A stretch of DNA of 10,201 nt from Coriobacteriaceae bacterium AF45-21 (lineage in GTDB: Bacteria; Actinomycetota; Coriobacteriia; Coriobacteriales; Coriobacteriaceae). Shown one piece after another: positions 1 through 6,809 of the stretch (positions within the stretch are counted from its first letter, which is position 1; every line of letters starts with the position of its first letter). Under the pieces are notes generated by a model. It had not been told where the DNA came from, did not search any database, and worked only from the letters and a program-made list of their open reading frames with translations. The stretch covers positions 1-10,201 of the forward strand of contig JAQCYU010000050.1 in NCBI GenBank assembly GCA_027682925.1, in the 5' to 3' direction. Made by a program: the position numbers and the translations under genes.

Positions 1-171
1 CACCGCCGGAGCAGTCACGGCACCCGGCATAGGCACGGGCACGGCAACCGGCTGCGCCGCGCTCGCGCGCTCGAGTTCGACCGCGGTGCCATCGGGCTCC
101 TCAACGCGTACGCGCGTGAGGCCGCGGCCCTCCATAACATCGGCTATCTCGGCAAGTCTTTTGGAATCCAT
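1..171 (-). CDS. accB: AccB, biotin carboxyl carrier protein of acetyl-CoA carboxylase (N-terminal part)
   Basis: This is the first 57 codons of a gene that continues past position 1. The protein begins MDSKRLAEIADVMEGRGL and continues with a short acidic stretch ending VELERA. It then enters an Ala/Pro/Val-rich segment, the flexible linker that precedes the biotinyl domain in AccB proteins. The biotinylated lysine (in an EAMKM motif in this family) lies outside the window, so the call rests on the N-terminal pattern and on context. AccB carries carboxybiotin between the carboxylase and carboxyltransferase subunits that make malonyl-CoA. The ATG lies 3 nt after the fabF stop codon, and the GAGGAG ribosome binding site lies inside the end of fabF, so translation is probably coupled. 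accB after fabF is the order seen in streptococcal fab clusters. Its modifying enzyme, BirA, is encoded at the other end of this gene group. Confidence 0.82.
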   Translation of the reverse strand, partial: MDSKRLAEIADVMEGRGLTRVRVEEPDGTAVELERASAAQPVAVPVPMPGAVTAPAV

Positions 172-174
172 GCT

Positions 175-1419
175 CTAGCTCCTCGTATATCTACGCAGCG
201 CGATGGCGGCATTGTGCCGCCAAAGCCCAGGTTGGTCGAAAGCGCCCAGGTAAGGTCGGCGCGAACCGCGCGATTGGGCGTGTAGTCAAGATCGCAGGCG
301 GGATCGGGTGTGTGATAGTTAATGGTCGGCGGCACCACGCCCTGCTCGAGCGCCATGGCGCAGGCCATGGCCTCGATGGCACCCGTGGCACCGATCATGT
401 GGCCGGTCATCGACTTAGTCGACGAGACGTGCGCGGCGCGCGCCGCGTCCTCGCCGAGCGCACGCTTGATGCCCGCCGTCTCGGACGAATCGTTGAGCTT
501 GGTCGAGGTGCCGTGGGCGTTGATGTAGAGGCCCTCGGAAGGCTTGACGTCGCCTCGGCAACCGCCAACGATATAGCGCGGGCAATGCCGGCAGCCTCGG
601 GATCGGGACTCGTGATGTGATAGGCATCATCGGTGTTGCCGTAGCCCACGACCTCGGCATAAATGTGCGCACTGCGCGCCTGCGCATGTTCCATGCTCTC
701 GAGCACGAGCACGCAGGCGCCCTCGCCCATCACAAAGCCGTCGCGGTCTGCATCGAACGGACGGCAGGCCGTCGCGGGATCGGGGTTGGTGGTCAATGCG
801 CGGCAGGACGTAAAGCCCGCAACAGCATCGGGGATAATTGCGGCCTCGGCGCCGCCCGCGAGGATCGCGTCGGCATAGCCGTGCTTGATGGCGCGGAACG
901 CCTCACCCACCGCATGGGCAGAAGTCGCGCAGGCAGTCACGACGGGTAGGGTCGGGCCCTTTGCCTTATGGCGAATCGCGATGTTGCCCGATGCCATGTT
1001 GGGGATCATCATCGCGATCATGTAGGGCGATGCACGGCGGGGACCACGATCGGCAATCGTATGGACGTTGTCGACGAGCGTCGTCATGCCGCCCACACCC
1101 GAGCCCACGTAGACGCCAGGCGCTCTCGATCGATGGCGCCTTCGACATCAAAGCCCGCATCGTGCATGGCCTCGTCCGAAGCCGCCATCGCAAACTGAAC
1201 GCAGGGGTCGAGATGCTTGGCGTCACGCTTGCCAAAGTAATCGTTGCCGTCAAAGCCCTTGACCTCGGCCGCCACCTTGACGGCAAACGCATCGGTATCG
1301 AAGTGCGTGATCGGGCCGATGCCGCACGTGCCAGCGCACATTGCCGCCCAGGTGGCAAGCGCGGTGTTGCCGAGCGGCGATACGGCACCTATGCCGGTAA
1401 TTGCAACTCTCTGTTCCAT
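175..1419 (-). CDS. fabF: FabF, beta-ketoacyl-ACP synthase II, with three apparent -1 frameshifts
   Basis: FabF condenses malonyl-ACP with acyl-ACP to elongate fatty acids. The protein starts MEQRVAITGIGAVSPLG, but the reading frame changes three times: near 1117 (after DRERL, into GVYVGSGVGG), near 554 (after SLAVAE, into GDVKPSEGLY) and near 216 (after NLGFGG, into HNAAIALRR). Each change is repaired by adding back one base of a G/C run. The repaired protein is 415 residues, normal for FabF, and keeps the whole active site: Cys164 in TACATS, His303 in NAHGTST and His341 in SMTGH. The start at 1419 is chosen because GAGGAG (1426-1431) sits 6 nt upstream; an ATG at 1420-1422 and a longer start at 1437 are less well placed. 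The clean repair suggests sequencing or assembly errors, but a real recent pseudogene cannot be excluded. It lies between fabG and accB. Confidence 0.9.
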
Positions 1420-1458
1420 CATGGTCTCCTCATCCAAGCCGTTATTCGGCCCTGATTT

Positions 1459-2232
1459 CTACATCGCCATTCCGCCGTCGACGCGCACGACTTCGCCCGT
1501 AATGTAGGCAGCCGCATCGCTCGCCAGAAAGCGCACCACGCCGGCTACTTCCTCGGGGCGTGCCATGCGCTTAAGGGGAATCTGCTCCTCGGTTGCCGCA
1601 CGCACCTTCTCCGAGAGCTTTGCCGTCATATCTGTCTCGACAAACCCGGGAGCGACCGCGTTCACTCGTACGCCGCGGGGCGCAAGCTCGCGCGCCACCG
1701 CCTTGGTCAGGCCGATGACGCCCGCCTTGGAGGCAGCGTAGTTGGCCTGCCCGGCATTACCCATCAGGCCCACGACCGAGCTCATGTTGACGACGCAACC
1801 GCCGCGCTGGCGCATAAAGGTCTTGGTGAGCGCGCGCGTCATATTGAACGTGCCCTTGAGATTGACATCGAGCACGCGGTCGAAGGCGTCATCGCCCATG
1901 CGCATGAGCAAGCCATCGCGCGTGATGCCGGCGTTGTTGACGAGCGCCCAAATGGAGCCAAAGTCGTTGAGGACCGCTTCCACGCACGCGTTGACGGCAG
2001 CGGAATCGGCCACGTCGCATTGATATGCGCGCACCGTGGCGCCAGACGCCTCGCAGGCTTCGCACGTCTCGCACGCCGCATCGACGCTGCCGGCATAGAC
2101 GACGGCGATATCAAAGCCGTCCTCCGCCAGACCGACAGCGCAGGCGCGGCCGATACCACGCGAGCCGCCCGTGACCAGTGCCACGCGACGTGAGTCGTTG
2201 CGCTCGAGCGTGCCGTTGTTCAAGTTGCCCAT
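1459..2232 (-). CDS. fabG: FabG, 3-oxoacyl-ACP reductase
   Basis: This 257-residue short-chain dehydrogenase/reductase reduces 3-oxoacyl-ACP to 3-hydroxyacyl-ACP with NADPH in each elongation cycle. The Rossmann nucleotide-binding motif TGGSRGIG is at residues 21-28 and NNAG at 99-102. The catalytic tetrad is visible as Asn124 (DVNLKG), Ser152 (SSVVG), Tyr165 and Lys169 (YAASK). The C-terminus ends with the typical ITGEVVRVDGGMAM. About 12 residues precede the usual SDR start, but the ATG at 2232 has AAAGGA 5 nt upstream, so that start is kept. The gene is 30 nt after fabD and about 40 nt before fabF. An unrelated SDR dehydrogenase would share the fold, but the GQANYAASKAG segment and the position in a fab operon make FabG very likely. 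Confidence 0.97.
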   Translation of the reverse strand: MGNLNNGTLERNDSRRVALVTGGSRGIGRACAVGLAEDGFDIAVVYAGSVDAACETCEACEASGATVRAYQCDVADSAAVNACVEAVLNDFGSIWALVNNAGITRDGLLMRMGDDAFDRVLDVNLKGTFNMTRALTKTFMRQRGGCVVNMSSVVGLMGNAGQANYAASKAGVIGLTKAVARELAPRGVRVNAVAPGFVETDMTAKLSEKVRAATEEQIPLKRMARPEEVAGVVRFLASDAAAYITGEVVRVDGGMAM

Positions 2233-2262
2233 GTCATTCCTTTCGGGTTACAGCCCTATGGA

Positions 2263-3213
2263 CTATGCGAGCTCGTCGGCAATAGCTGCGACCTGCTCGG
2301 CCGTTTCGCACGAATACACGCGAACGTCGCTCAGCGTACGCTTGACCAGGCCCGACAGCGTTTTGCCAGGGCCGACCTCAATAAACGTATCGATGCCCTG
2401 ATCCTGCAGAGTATGCAGCGTGTCGACCCAGCGAACGGCATGACTCACCTGGTTGGCCAAGACATCCGATGCCGCTCGCGGGTCCGCCGGATAGGGCGCC
2501 GCCGTCATGTTTGCCATGACCGGAATCAGCAGCGGAGACGGCGCGTGGCCGGCTTGGATATACGTCGCCAGCCCCTCAGTCGCCTCGACCATATAGGGGC
2601 TATGAAATGCACCCGACACCGCGACTTTCATAGCGCGGCCGCCGGCCTCTTTTACCAGGACGTCGAGGGTCTGCAACGCATCGGGCGTTCCAGCCACAAC
2701 CGTCTGCTGCGGGCTGTTGTAGTTGACCGGCCAGCAGTCCTCGCCGGCCTGTTTTGCCAGGTTCTCGACTTGCGCCGCATCGAGTTTGATGACGGCGCGC
2801 ATGCCGCCGGGGTGACGCTCGGCAGCCGCGGCCATCAGCGCCGCGCGCTCGCACACGAGCTCAAAGCCCGCTCGCGTATCGAACTCAAAGCCCGCTCGCG
2901 TATCGAACGCCCCCGCAAAGGTGAGCGCGGCGACCTCGCCCAGCGAAAATCCCGCACAGGCGGCAGGCACCACGCCGCGCTCACGCAGTGCGGCAGCCGC
3001 TGCCAGGTCATGGACGAACACGCAAGGCTGCGTGTTCTCGGTCTGCGACAGCTCCTCCTTGGAGGCGCTCCGGCACTGCTCGCTGGTTCCCGGACGCACC
3101 TCGTCGGCGATCGCGAACACCTCGGCAGCCGCCGGCGATGCCTCGATCAGGTCGACGCCCATCGCAGGGTGTTGGGCGCCCTGGCCGGCAAACAGAAACG
3201 CTACGCTACCCAT
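2263..3213 (-). CDS. fabD: FabD, malonyl-CoA:ACP transacylase, with an 8-residue tandem duplication
   Basis: FabD moves the malonyl group from CoA to ACP, supplying the extender unit for FabH and FabF. The 316-residue protein starts MGSVAFLFAGQGAQ with the conserved GQGAQ motif. The nucleophile elbow is GFSLGE with Ser90, the second catalytic residue is His204 in GAFHSPYM, and GPGKTLSGL is at 281-289. The binding arginine is probably Arg123 in LVCERAALM. The segment DTRAGFEF/DTRAGFEL at about 104-119 is an exact 8-residue repeat coming from a 24-bp tandem duplication. Removing one copy restores the usual family spacing between the elbow and the arginine. The start overlaps the end of fabK by 13 nt and has only a weak ribosome binding site (GAAGGG, 10 or more nt upstream), so it is probably translated by coupling. 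Confidence 0.96.
   Translation of the reverse strand: MGSVAFLFAGQGAQHPAMGVDLIEASPAAAEVFAIADEVRPGTSEQCRSASKEELSQTENTQPCVFVHDLAAAAALRERGVVPAACAGFSLGEVAALTFAGAFDTRAGFEFDTRAGFELVCERAALMAAAAERHPGGMRAVIKLDAAQVENLAKQAGEDCWPVNYNSPQQTVVAGTPDALQTLDVLVKEAGGRAMKVAVSGAFHSPYMVEATEGLATYIQAGHAPSPLLIPVMANMTAAPYPADPRAASDVLANQVSHAVRWVDTLHTLQDQGIDTFIEVGPGKTLSGLVKRTLSDVRVYSCETAEQVAAIADELA
2860..2908. repeat. 24-bp tandem duplication inside fabD
   Basis: Two perfect copies, 2860-2883 and 2884-2907, lie head to tail, and one further matching base follows. The duplication is in frame and adds eight residues (DTRAGFEF) to FabD just after the nucleophile elbow. Confidence 0.95.
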
Positions 3214-4145
3214 GCGGACGCACCCTTCAGGACGCGCTCGGCGCCATCGACCAAGTCGTCAACGATTTCACGTGCGCTCTGGCACTCGTTGACCATGCCG
3301 GCAATCTGTCCACACAAAAACGAACCCTCTTCGTAATTGCCGTCCATGGCGGCCTTGCGAAGGGCGCCGGTGCCCATGGCCCCGAGCTCCTCGGAGCTTG
3401 CGCCCGCCGCCTCGCTCTTGGCATACGCGTTGGTGAAGGGGCTCTTGAGGGCACGCACCGGGTGTCCCGTCGAGCGGCCGGTCGCACGCGTCGAGGTGTC
3501 GTTGGCCTTCAAGACCATCTCCTTGTACTGCTCCGATACGGTGCACTCGTCTGCGACCAGAAAGCGCGTACCCACCTGCACGCCGGCGGCGCCCAGCATA
3601 AAGGCGGCCGCCACGCCGCGGCCGTCGGCAATACCGCCGGCAGCCACGACGGGAATGTCGACCGCATCGACGACCTGCGGCACCAGTGCCATCGTCGAGG
3701 TCTCGCCAATATGGCCGCCCGATTCGGTGCCCTCGGCAACAACCGCCGTGGCTCCACGACGCGCCACGAGGCGTGCCAGCGCCACCGAGGCAACGACCGG
3801 GATGACCTTGATGCTCGCGTCGTTCCAAGCCTTCATGTACTTGGCGGGATTGCCGGCGCCCGTCACGACGACCGGCACTCGCTCGTCAATCACGACCTGC
3901 GCGACCTCGTCGGCAAACGGACTCATGAGCATGACGTTGACGCCAAAGGGCTTATCCGTCCTGGTGCGCAGTTCGTGAATCTGATCGCGCAACCAGTTTG
4001 CGTCAGCATTCATGGCCGCGATAATCCCTAAGCCGCCCGCCTCGGACACTGCGGACGCCAACGAGGCGTCGGCAATCCAGGCCATACCGCCCTGGAACAC
4101 GGGCTTTTCGATGCCGAGCAGATCGCAGAGAGGAGTCTTGAGCAT
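3201..4145 (-). CDS. fabK: FabK, FMN-dependent enoyl-ACP reductase
   Basis: FabK carries out the last step of each elongation cycle, reducing trans-2-enoyl-ACP with NAD(P)H through bound FMN. The 314-residue protein has the nitronate monooxygenase/FabK TIM-barrel pattern: an N-terminal PVFQGGMAW (15-23), the glycine-rich EGTESGGHIGE with candidate catalytic His145, and the phosphate-binding AAGGIADGRG (168-177) and GVQVGTRF (188-195). These match the pneumococcal FabK family and not the SDR-type FabI. A nitronate monooxygenase would look similar, but the place between acpP and fabD settles the call. The ATG is 2 nt after the acpP stop, with GGAGAAG inside the last acpP codons, so the two are probably translationally coupled. 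The end overlaps fabD. FabK enzymes are characteristically insensitive to triclosan. Confidence 0.94.
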   Translation of the reverse strand: MLKTPLCDLLGIEKPVFQGGMAWIADASLASAVSEAGGLGIIAAMNADANWLRDQIHELRTRTDKPFGVNVMLMSPFADEVAQVVIDERVPVVVTGAGNPAKYMKAWNDASIKVIPVVASVALARLVARRGATAVVAEGTESGGHIGETSTMALVPQVVDAVDIPVVAAGGIADGRGVAAAFMLGAAGVQVGTRFLVADECTVSEQYKEMVLKANDTSTRATGRSTGHPVRALKSPFTNAYAKSEAAGASSEELGAMGTGALRKAAMDGNYEEGSFLCGQIAGMVNECQSAREIVDDLVDGAERVLKGASAWVA

Positions 4146-4147
4146 CT

Positions 4148-4384
4148 CTACTTCTCCAATGCCGCCTCGACCGTATCGGCGAACTCGCCGACCGTCTTGG
4201 GGTTCTCCTCGGTATCGAGCTGGATGCCAAACTCGTCCTCGACGGCGACGAGGATCTCGACGGTGCCCAGACTGTCGAGACCAATCTCCTCGAGCGTGGA
4301 CTCGGGCTTCATCTCGACGTCGTCAAGGCCAGCGGTCTCGCGGATTACGTCGCAAACGCGCTCGAAGGTCTTCTGATCTGCCAT
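4148..4384 (-). CDS. acpP: AcpP, acyl carrier protein
   Basis: This 78-residue acidic protein carries growing acyl chains on a 4'-phosphopantetheine arm. The attachment site is Ser38 in the LDSLGTVE motif, at the start of helix II. The TVEILVAVEDEFGI segment that follows is the acidic recognition helix used by Fab enzymes. The length is normal for a fatty-acid ACP. An AGGAG ribosome binding site sits about 8 nt before the ATG. The gene is 51 nt after fabH and 2 nt before fabK, so it serves as the shared substrate carrier for all neighbouring enzymes. It could in principle belong to a polyketide pathway, but the surrounding genes form a full fatty-acid set. Confidence 0.97.
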   Translation of the reverse strand: MADQKTFERVCDVIRETAGLDDVEMKPESTLEEIGLDSLGTVEILVAVEDEFGIQLDTEENPKTVGEFADTVEAALEK

Positions 4385-4435
4385 GGTAGTTCTCCTTTGG
4401 TTGTGCCCTAGGGCGTTTTTATTTCCTATGTGCGA

Positions 4436-5395
4436 CTACTTCCAACGAAGCAGATAGCCACCTATATCCAGACCGGCGCCAAATCCAACCAAGGCGATGG
4501 TATCGCCCGCATTCAGTGCGTCGGTGCGTACCAGTCGGTCAAGCGCAAAGGGAATGCAGGCGCTCGAAATGTTGCCGGTCTCGCGCAGCGTTCGAACCAC
4601 GCGCTCGTCTGGCGCGCCGAGGCGCTTGACCGCCTGACTCAGGATTCGTTCGTTAGCCTGATGGAATACAAAATGATCGATGTCTTCGACCGAAATGCCC
4701 GCATCGATCGCAAGCTTATGGACCGTGTCACAGATGGCGTTGACGCCGAACTTGAACACACGGCGGCCATTCATGGACAGCGCGCCCTCGCTATCTGCGG
4801 AGGCCTTAAACGGCGAGGTGCCGACCAGACCGGGAACGCGCAACGTCTCGACGTCGGGCGCCGTCGAAAGCTCAACGGCAAGGGGACTTTCTCCCCCAGC
4901 CTCAATCACTGCGGCGCCTGCCCCGTCGCCAAAGAGCACGCAGGTGGCGCGGTCGGTCCAGTCGAGCGCGCGCGTCATCTGCTCGGCAGCAACGACAAGC
5001 ACGCGCTCGGCGCGACCGCGGGCGATATAGCCCTCGGCGACATCGAGCGCAAATACGAAGCCGGCACAAGCCGCCGAGACATCGAAGGCAGGGCACGTCG
5101 CGCCTAGTCGCTCAGCAACGGCACACGCCTCAGCGGGAACAAGGTGGTCACCCGTCGTCGTCGAGCAGACGATCAGATCCAGCTGACTCGCGTCGATTCC
5201 GGACACCTGGAGTGCCCGCTCGCTCGCCGCTACGGCAAGGTCGTCAAGTGACTCGGTGGTGCAGACGTGGCGGCTCTTGATACCTGTGCGGGTAAAAATC
5301 CACTCATCCGAGGTATCGAGGAACTCAGACAGTTCGTCATTGGAAACACTGCGCTCAGGAAGCGCCGAGCCTGTTCCAAGAATCGTGAAACCCAT
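4436..5395 (-). CDS. fabH: FabH, beta-ketoacyl-ACP synthase III
   Basis: FabH starts fatty-acid synthesis by condensing an acyl-CoA primer with malonyl-ACP. The 319-residue protein begins MGFTILGTGSALPE. The Cys-His-Asn triad is visible: Cys110 in VSAACAGF, His245 in FHQANERIL and Asn275 in ETGNISSA. The DEWIFTRTGIKSR segment (30-42) is a hallmark of the family. The reading frame is open 22 codons further upstream, but those codons run through the regulatory repeats and lack homology to FabH. The ATG at 5395 has a perfect AGGAGG 6 nt upstream (5402-5407) and is taken as the start. It is the first gene of the fab operon, divergent from birA. Primer preference (acetyl or branched) cannot be read from the sequence. 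Confidence 0.97.
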   Translation of the reverse strand: MGFTILGTGSALPERSVSNDELSEFLDTSDEWIFTRTGIKSRHVCTTESLDDLAVAASERALQVSGIDASQLDLIVCSTTTGDHLVPAEACAVAERLGATCPAFDVSAACAGFVFALDVAEGYIARGRAERVLVVAAEQMTRALDWTDRATCVLFGDGAGAAVIEAGGESPLAVELSTAPDVETLRVPGLVGTSPFKASADSEGALSMNGRRVFKFGVNAICDTVHKLAIDAGISVEDIDHFVFHQANERILSQAVKRLGAPDERVVRTLRETGNISSACIPFALDRLVRTDALNAGDTIALVGFGAGLDIGGYLLRWK

Positions 5396-5412
5396 CACTA
5401 ACCTCCTTTGGG

Positions 5413-5433
5413 TTGTTGACGTGTTTACATTGA
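5413..5433. promoter_or_regulatory. Operator-like repeat, copy 1 (fabH-proximal)
   Basis: This 21-bp site agrees with copy 2 at 18 of 21 positions. The shared consensus is TTGTTGAYGTGTTWACATT. It contains a TGT-N10-ACA dyad (TGTTGA, 4 nt, TTTACA). It lies just upstream of the fabH ribosome binding site and downstream of the candidate -10 box. A bound repressor could block transcription there. The regulator is unknown. Confidence 0.5.
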
Positions 5434-5460
5434 CCAAGAGAGGATAGCGCATTTTAGTCA

Positions 5461-5481
5461 TTGTTGATGTGTTAACATTAA
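5461..5481. promoter_or_regulatory. Operator-like repeat, copy 2
   Basis: This is the second copy of the repeat, 48 bp from copy 1 start to start and in the same orientation. Its dyad is better formed: TGTTGA, 4 nt, TTAACA, with an internal perfect palindrome TGTTAACA. It overlaps the place where the -35 box of the fabH promoter would be if TAAAAT at 5451-5456 is the -10 box. Confidence 0.5.
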
Positions 5482-5571
5482 ATTGTCCAAATGCGACAAA
5501 GGCTTCACATTGTGTCTATCTCTCGACACCATTGCTCGATTGCCTTATTAACTTAGGAGGTAGCAGCCGTT

Positions 5572-6348
5572 ATGGATGCCAAATTAACGATAATCGACGT
5601 AACCGGATCGACCAACGATGACCTGCTCGAAGCAGGAAAACAGGGAGCGCCGCACGGCACAGGACTTGCCGCCCGGGCGCAAACAGCAGGACGCGGCCGG
5701 CGCGGCCACAAGTGGGATTCAACCGCCGGCAACCTATTGCTTTCGATTGTCCTGCGCCCATGCGTTAATCCTGCAAAGTTCTCTGGTCTTGCCGCCGTCA
5801 GTGGCCTAGCGGTGCTCGAGGCGCTCGAAAAACAGGGTCTTGCAAACGAGATTCGCCTAAAATGGCCCAACGACCTGGTCGCGCGTGGACGCAAACTCGG
5901 CGGCATTCTGGTCGAGGCGGCTCGTGACAGTGAGGGCAAGCCCTTCGCCGTCTGCGGCATTGGCGTCAACGTAAACTACACGCCCCAAGAGGTACCCGAT
6001 GGCGGCCTGGCGGCAATTGGCCTCTCGGACCTTAACGAGAGCGTTCCCACCGTCAACATGCTCCTCGATGAGGTCTATCACGCAGTTATAGACGCTGTAG
6101 ACACATGGGCGGAGCGCCTCAACGCCATGGAAAAAGACGCCGGTCCGCTCGCGCCCGTCCACGACGAATATATCGCTCACCTCAATTGGATTGGGAAGCA
6201 CGTTATCGCCCGCTCCCCCGCTGGAGACGAACTGGCACGCGGCATATTTAGAACGGTCGACGATTGCGGCCGCGCAAACATTGAGACCGAGAGCGGCTTG
6301 TGCGTCTTCCACTTCGAAGAAGCGTCCTTGCGCCCCCTGAGCGAATAG
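5572..6348 (+). CDS. birA: Biotin-protein ligase (BirA), monofunctional type without DNA-binding domain
   Basis: This 258-residue enzyme activates biotin as biotinyl-5'-AMP and attaches it to a lysine of carrier proteins such as AccB. Family motifs appear in order: GSTN (12-15), the ligand-loop motif GRGRRGHKW (40-48), KWPND with the conserved lysine (97-101), KLGGILVE (108-115) and GIGVNVN (129-135). A C-terminal SH3-like domain follows from about residue 198. The protein starts almost directly with the catalytic domain. The roughly 60-residue winged helix of E. coli and Bacillus BirA is absent, so it should not repress transcription itself. The ATG at 5572 follows AGGAGG by 11 nt. The gene diverges from the fab operon that ends in accB, its likely substrate gene, and converges on rpsJ. 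Confidence 0.94.
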   Translation: MDAKLTIIDVTGSTNDDLLEAGKQGAPHGTGLAARAQTAGRGRRGHKWDSTAGNLLLSIVLRPCVNPAKFSGLAAVSGLAVLEALEKQGLANEIRLKWPNDLVARGRKLGGILVEAARDSEGKPFAVCGIGVNVNYTPQEVPDGGLAAIGLSDLNESVPTVNMLLDEVYHAVIDAVDTWAERLNAMEKDAGPLAPVHDEYIAHLNWIGKHVIARSPAGDELARGIFRTVDDCGRANIETESGLCVFHFEEASLRPLSE

Positions 6349-6408
6349 GACGCCGCAGCCGTCGGCTCGGCAGACGAATTCGCTTTCCCAAAATCTAAAC
6401 TCAAAACA

Positions 6409-6445
6409 AAAGGGCCCCGCTACCGAAACGGCAGCGGGGCCCTTT
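6409..6445. terminator. Strong hairpin terminator between birA and rpsJ, probably bidirectional
   Basis: A perfect 13-bp stem (6409-6421 with 6433-6445) encloses a second small stem CCG/CGG with an AAA loop. Read on the minus strand the hairpin is followed by TTTTGTTTTG, a good U-tract, so it should end the rpsL-rpsG-fusA-rpsJ transcript 19 nt after the rpsJ stop. On the plus strand only TTT follows, so for birA it is a weaker terminator. The remaining 6349-6408 shows nothing else. Confidence 0.88.
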
Positions 6446-6464
6446 AAGCTAAGAGCGATATCGC

Positions 6465-6773
6465 TTAGAGCTTGATGTCGATGTCGACGCCAGCGGGGAG
6501 GTCGAGACGCATGAGCGAATCAACGGTGCCCGAGGTGGGGTCGAGGATGTCGATGAGGCGCTTGTGGGTGCGCATCTCGAACTGCTCACGGGAGTCCTTG
6601 TTCACGTGCGGCGAGCGGATAACCGTGTACAGGTTGCGCTCGGTGGGCAGGGGGACAGGACCGGAAACGCGAGCGCCGGTCTTCTGAGCGGTCTCGACGA
6701 TGAGCTTCGCGGACTGATCGACGACCTCGTGATCATAGCCCTTGAGGCGAATGCGGATCTTCTGGGTAGCCAA
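6465..6773 (-). CDS. rpsJ: Ribosomal protein S10 (uS10)
   Basis: This 102-residue protein is a full-length S10 of the 30S subunit, which also takes part in Nus-factor antitermination. It starts M(TTG)[18 protein letters not shown]. It contains the conserved loop segment [35 protein letters not shown], given here in outline (residues about 38-71), and ends DIDIKL. The start codon is TTG at 6771-6773. It is supported by GGAGG 6 nt upstream and by the standard family N-terminus, and no in-frame ATG competes. It follows fusA by 61 nt and is last in this unit. A strong terminator follows at once, so rplC and the rest of the S10 operon are not co-transcribed from here. Confidence 0.98.
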   Translation of the reverse strand: MATQKIRIRLKGYDHEVVDQSAKLIVETAQKTGARVSGPVPLPTERNLYTVIRSPHVNKDSREQFEMRTHKRLIDILDPTSGTVDSLMRLDLPAGVDIDIKL

Positions 6774-6779
6774 CTTAAA

Positions 6780-6784
6780 CCTCC
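6780..6784 (-). promoter_or_regulatory. Ribosome binding site for the TTG start of rpsJ
   Basis: GGAGG on the minus strand lies 6 nt before the TTG codon at 6771-6773. It decides the non-ATG start of rpsJ. Confidence 0.85.
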
Positions 6785-6790
6785 AAAGAG

Positions 6791-6809
6791 TGCGAGAGAT
6801 GTTCTCGCA
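6791..6809 (-). other. Hairpin in the fusA-rpsJ spacer
   Basis: TGCGAGA and TCTCGCA form a perfect 7-bp stem with a 5-nt loop, immediately before the rpsJ ribosome binding site and after the fusA stop. No U-tract follows in the direction of transcription, so it is not a classical terminator. It could be an mRNA processing or translation control element. Confidence 0.5.

Larger units (their letters stand above)
5396..5571. promoter_or_regulatory. Divergent regulatory region between fabH and birA
   Basis: This 176-nt gap separates the minus-strand fab operon from plus-strand birA and must hold promoters for both, unless birA is read from elsewhere. It is visibly more AT-rich than the flanking genes. 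A TAAAAT at 5451-5456 on the minus strand could be the fabH -10 box, but no convincing -35 lies at 16-18 nt. On the plus strand TTGACC (5430-5435), 17 nt and TTTAGT (5453-5458) form a possible birA promoter. Both guesses are weak. Two 21-bp repeats bracket these candidates. The AGGAGG at 5555-5560 is the birA ribosome binding site, 11 nt before its ATG. Confidence 0.5.

Noticed and set aside
2413..4031. Long plus-strand open frames (307 and 347 codons) opposite fabD and fabK
   Set aside because: Arg/Gly/His-rich translations typical of antisense frames in GC-rich genes; no ribosome binding site or domain, and both lie over well-conserved real genes.
4406..4420. GCCCTAGGGC followed by GTTTTT in the fabH-acpP gap, as a terminator
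   Set aside because: The palindrome has no loop bases to spare, and the T-run lies on the plus strand while the genes run on the minus strand.
5396..5461. A 22-codon upstream extension of fabH
   Set aside because: The extension runs across the operator-like repeat and the AGGAGG site; the ATG at 5395 has ideal spacing and gives the standard FabH N-terminus.
5413..5481. The two repeats as a classical BirA (bio) operator
   Set aside because: BirA half-sites are spaced about 14-16 nt apart, while these dyads have 4 nt between half-sites, and the local BirA lacks a helix-turn-helix domain.
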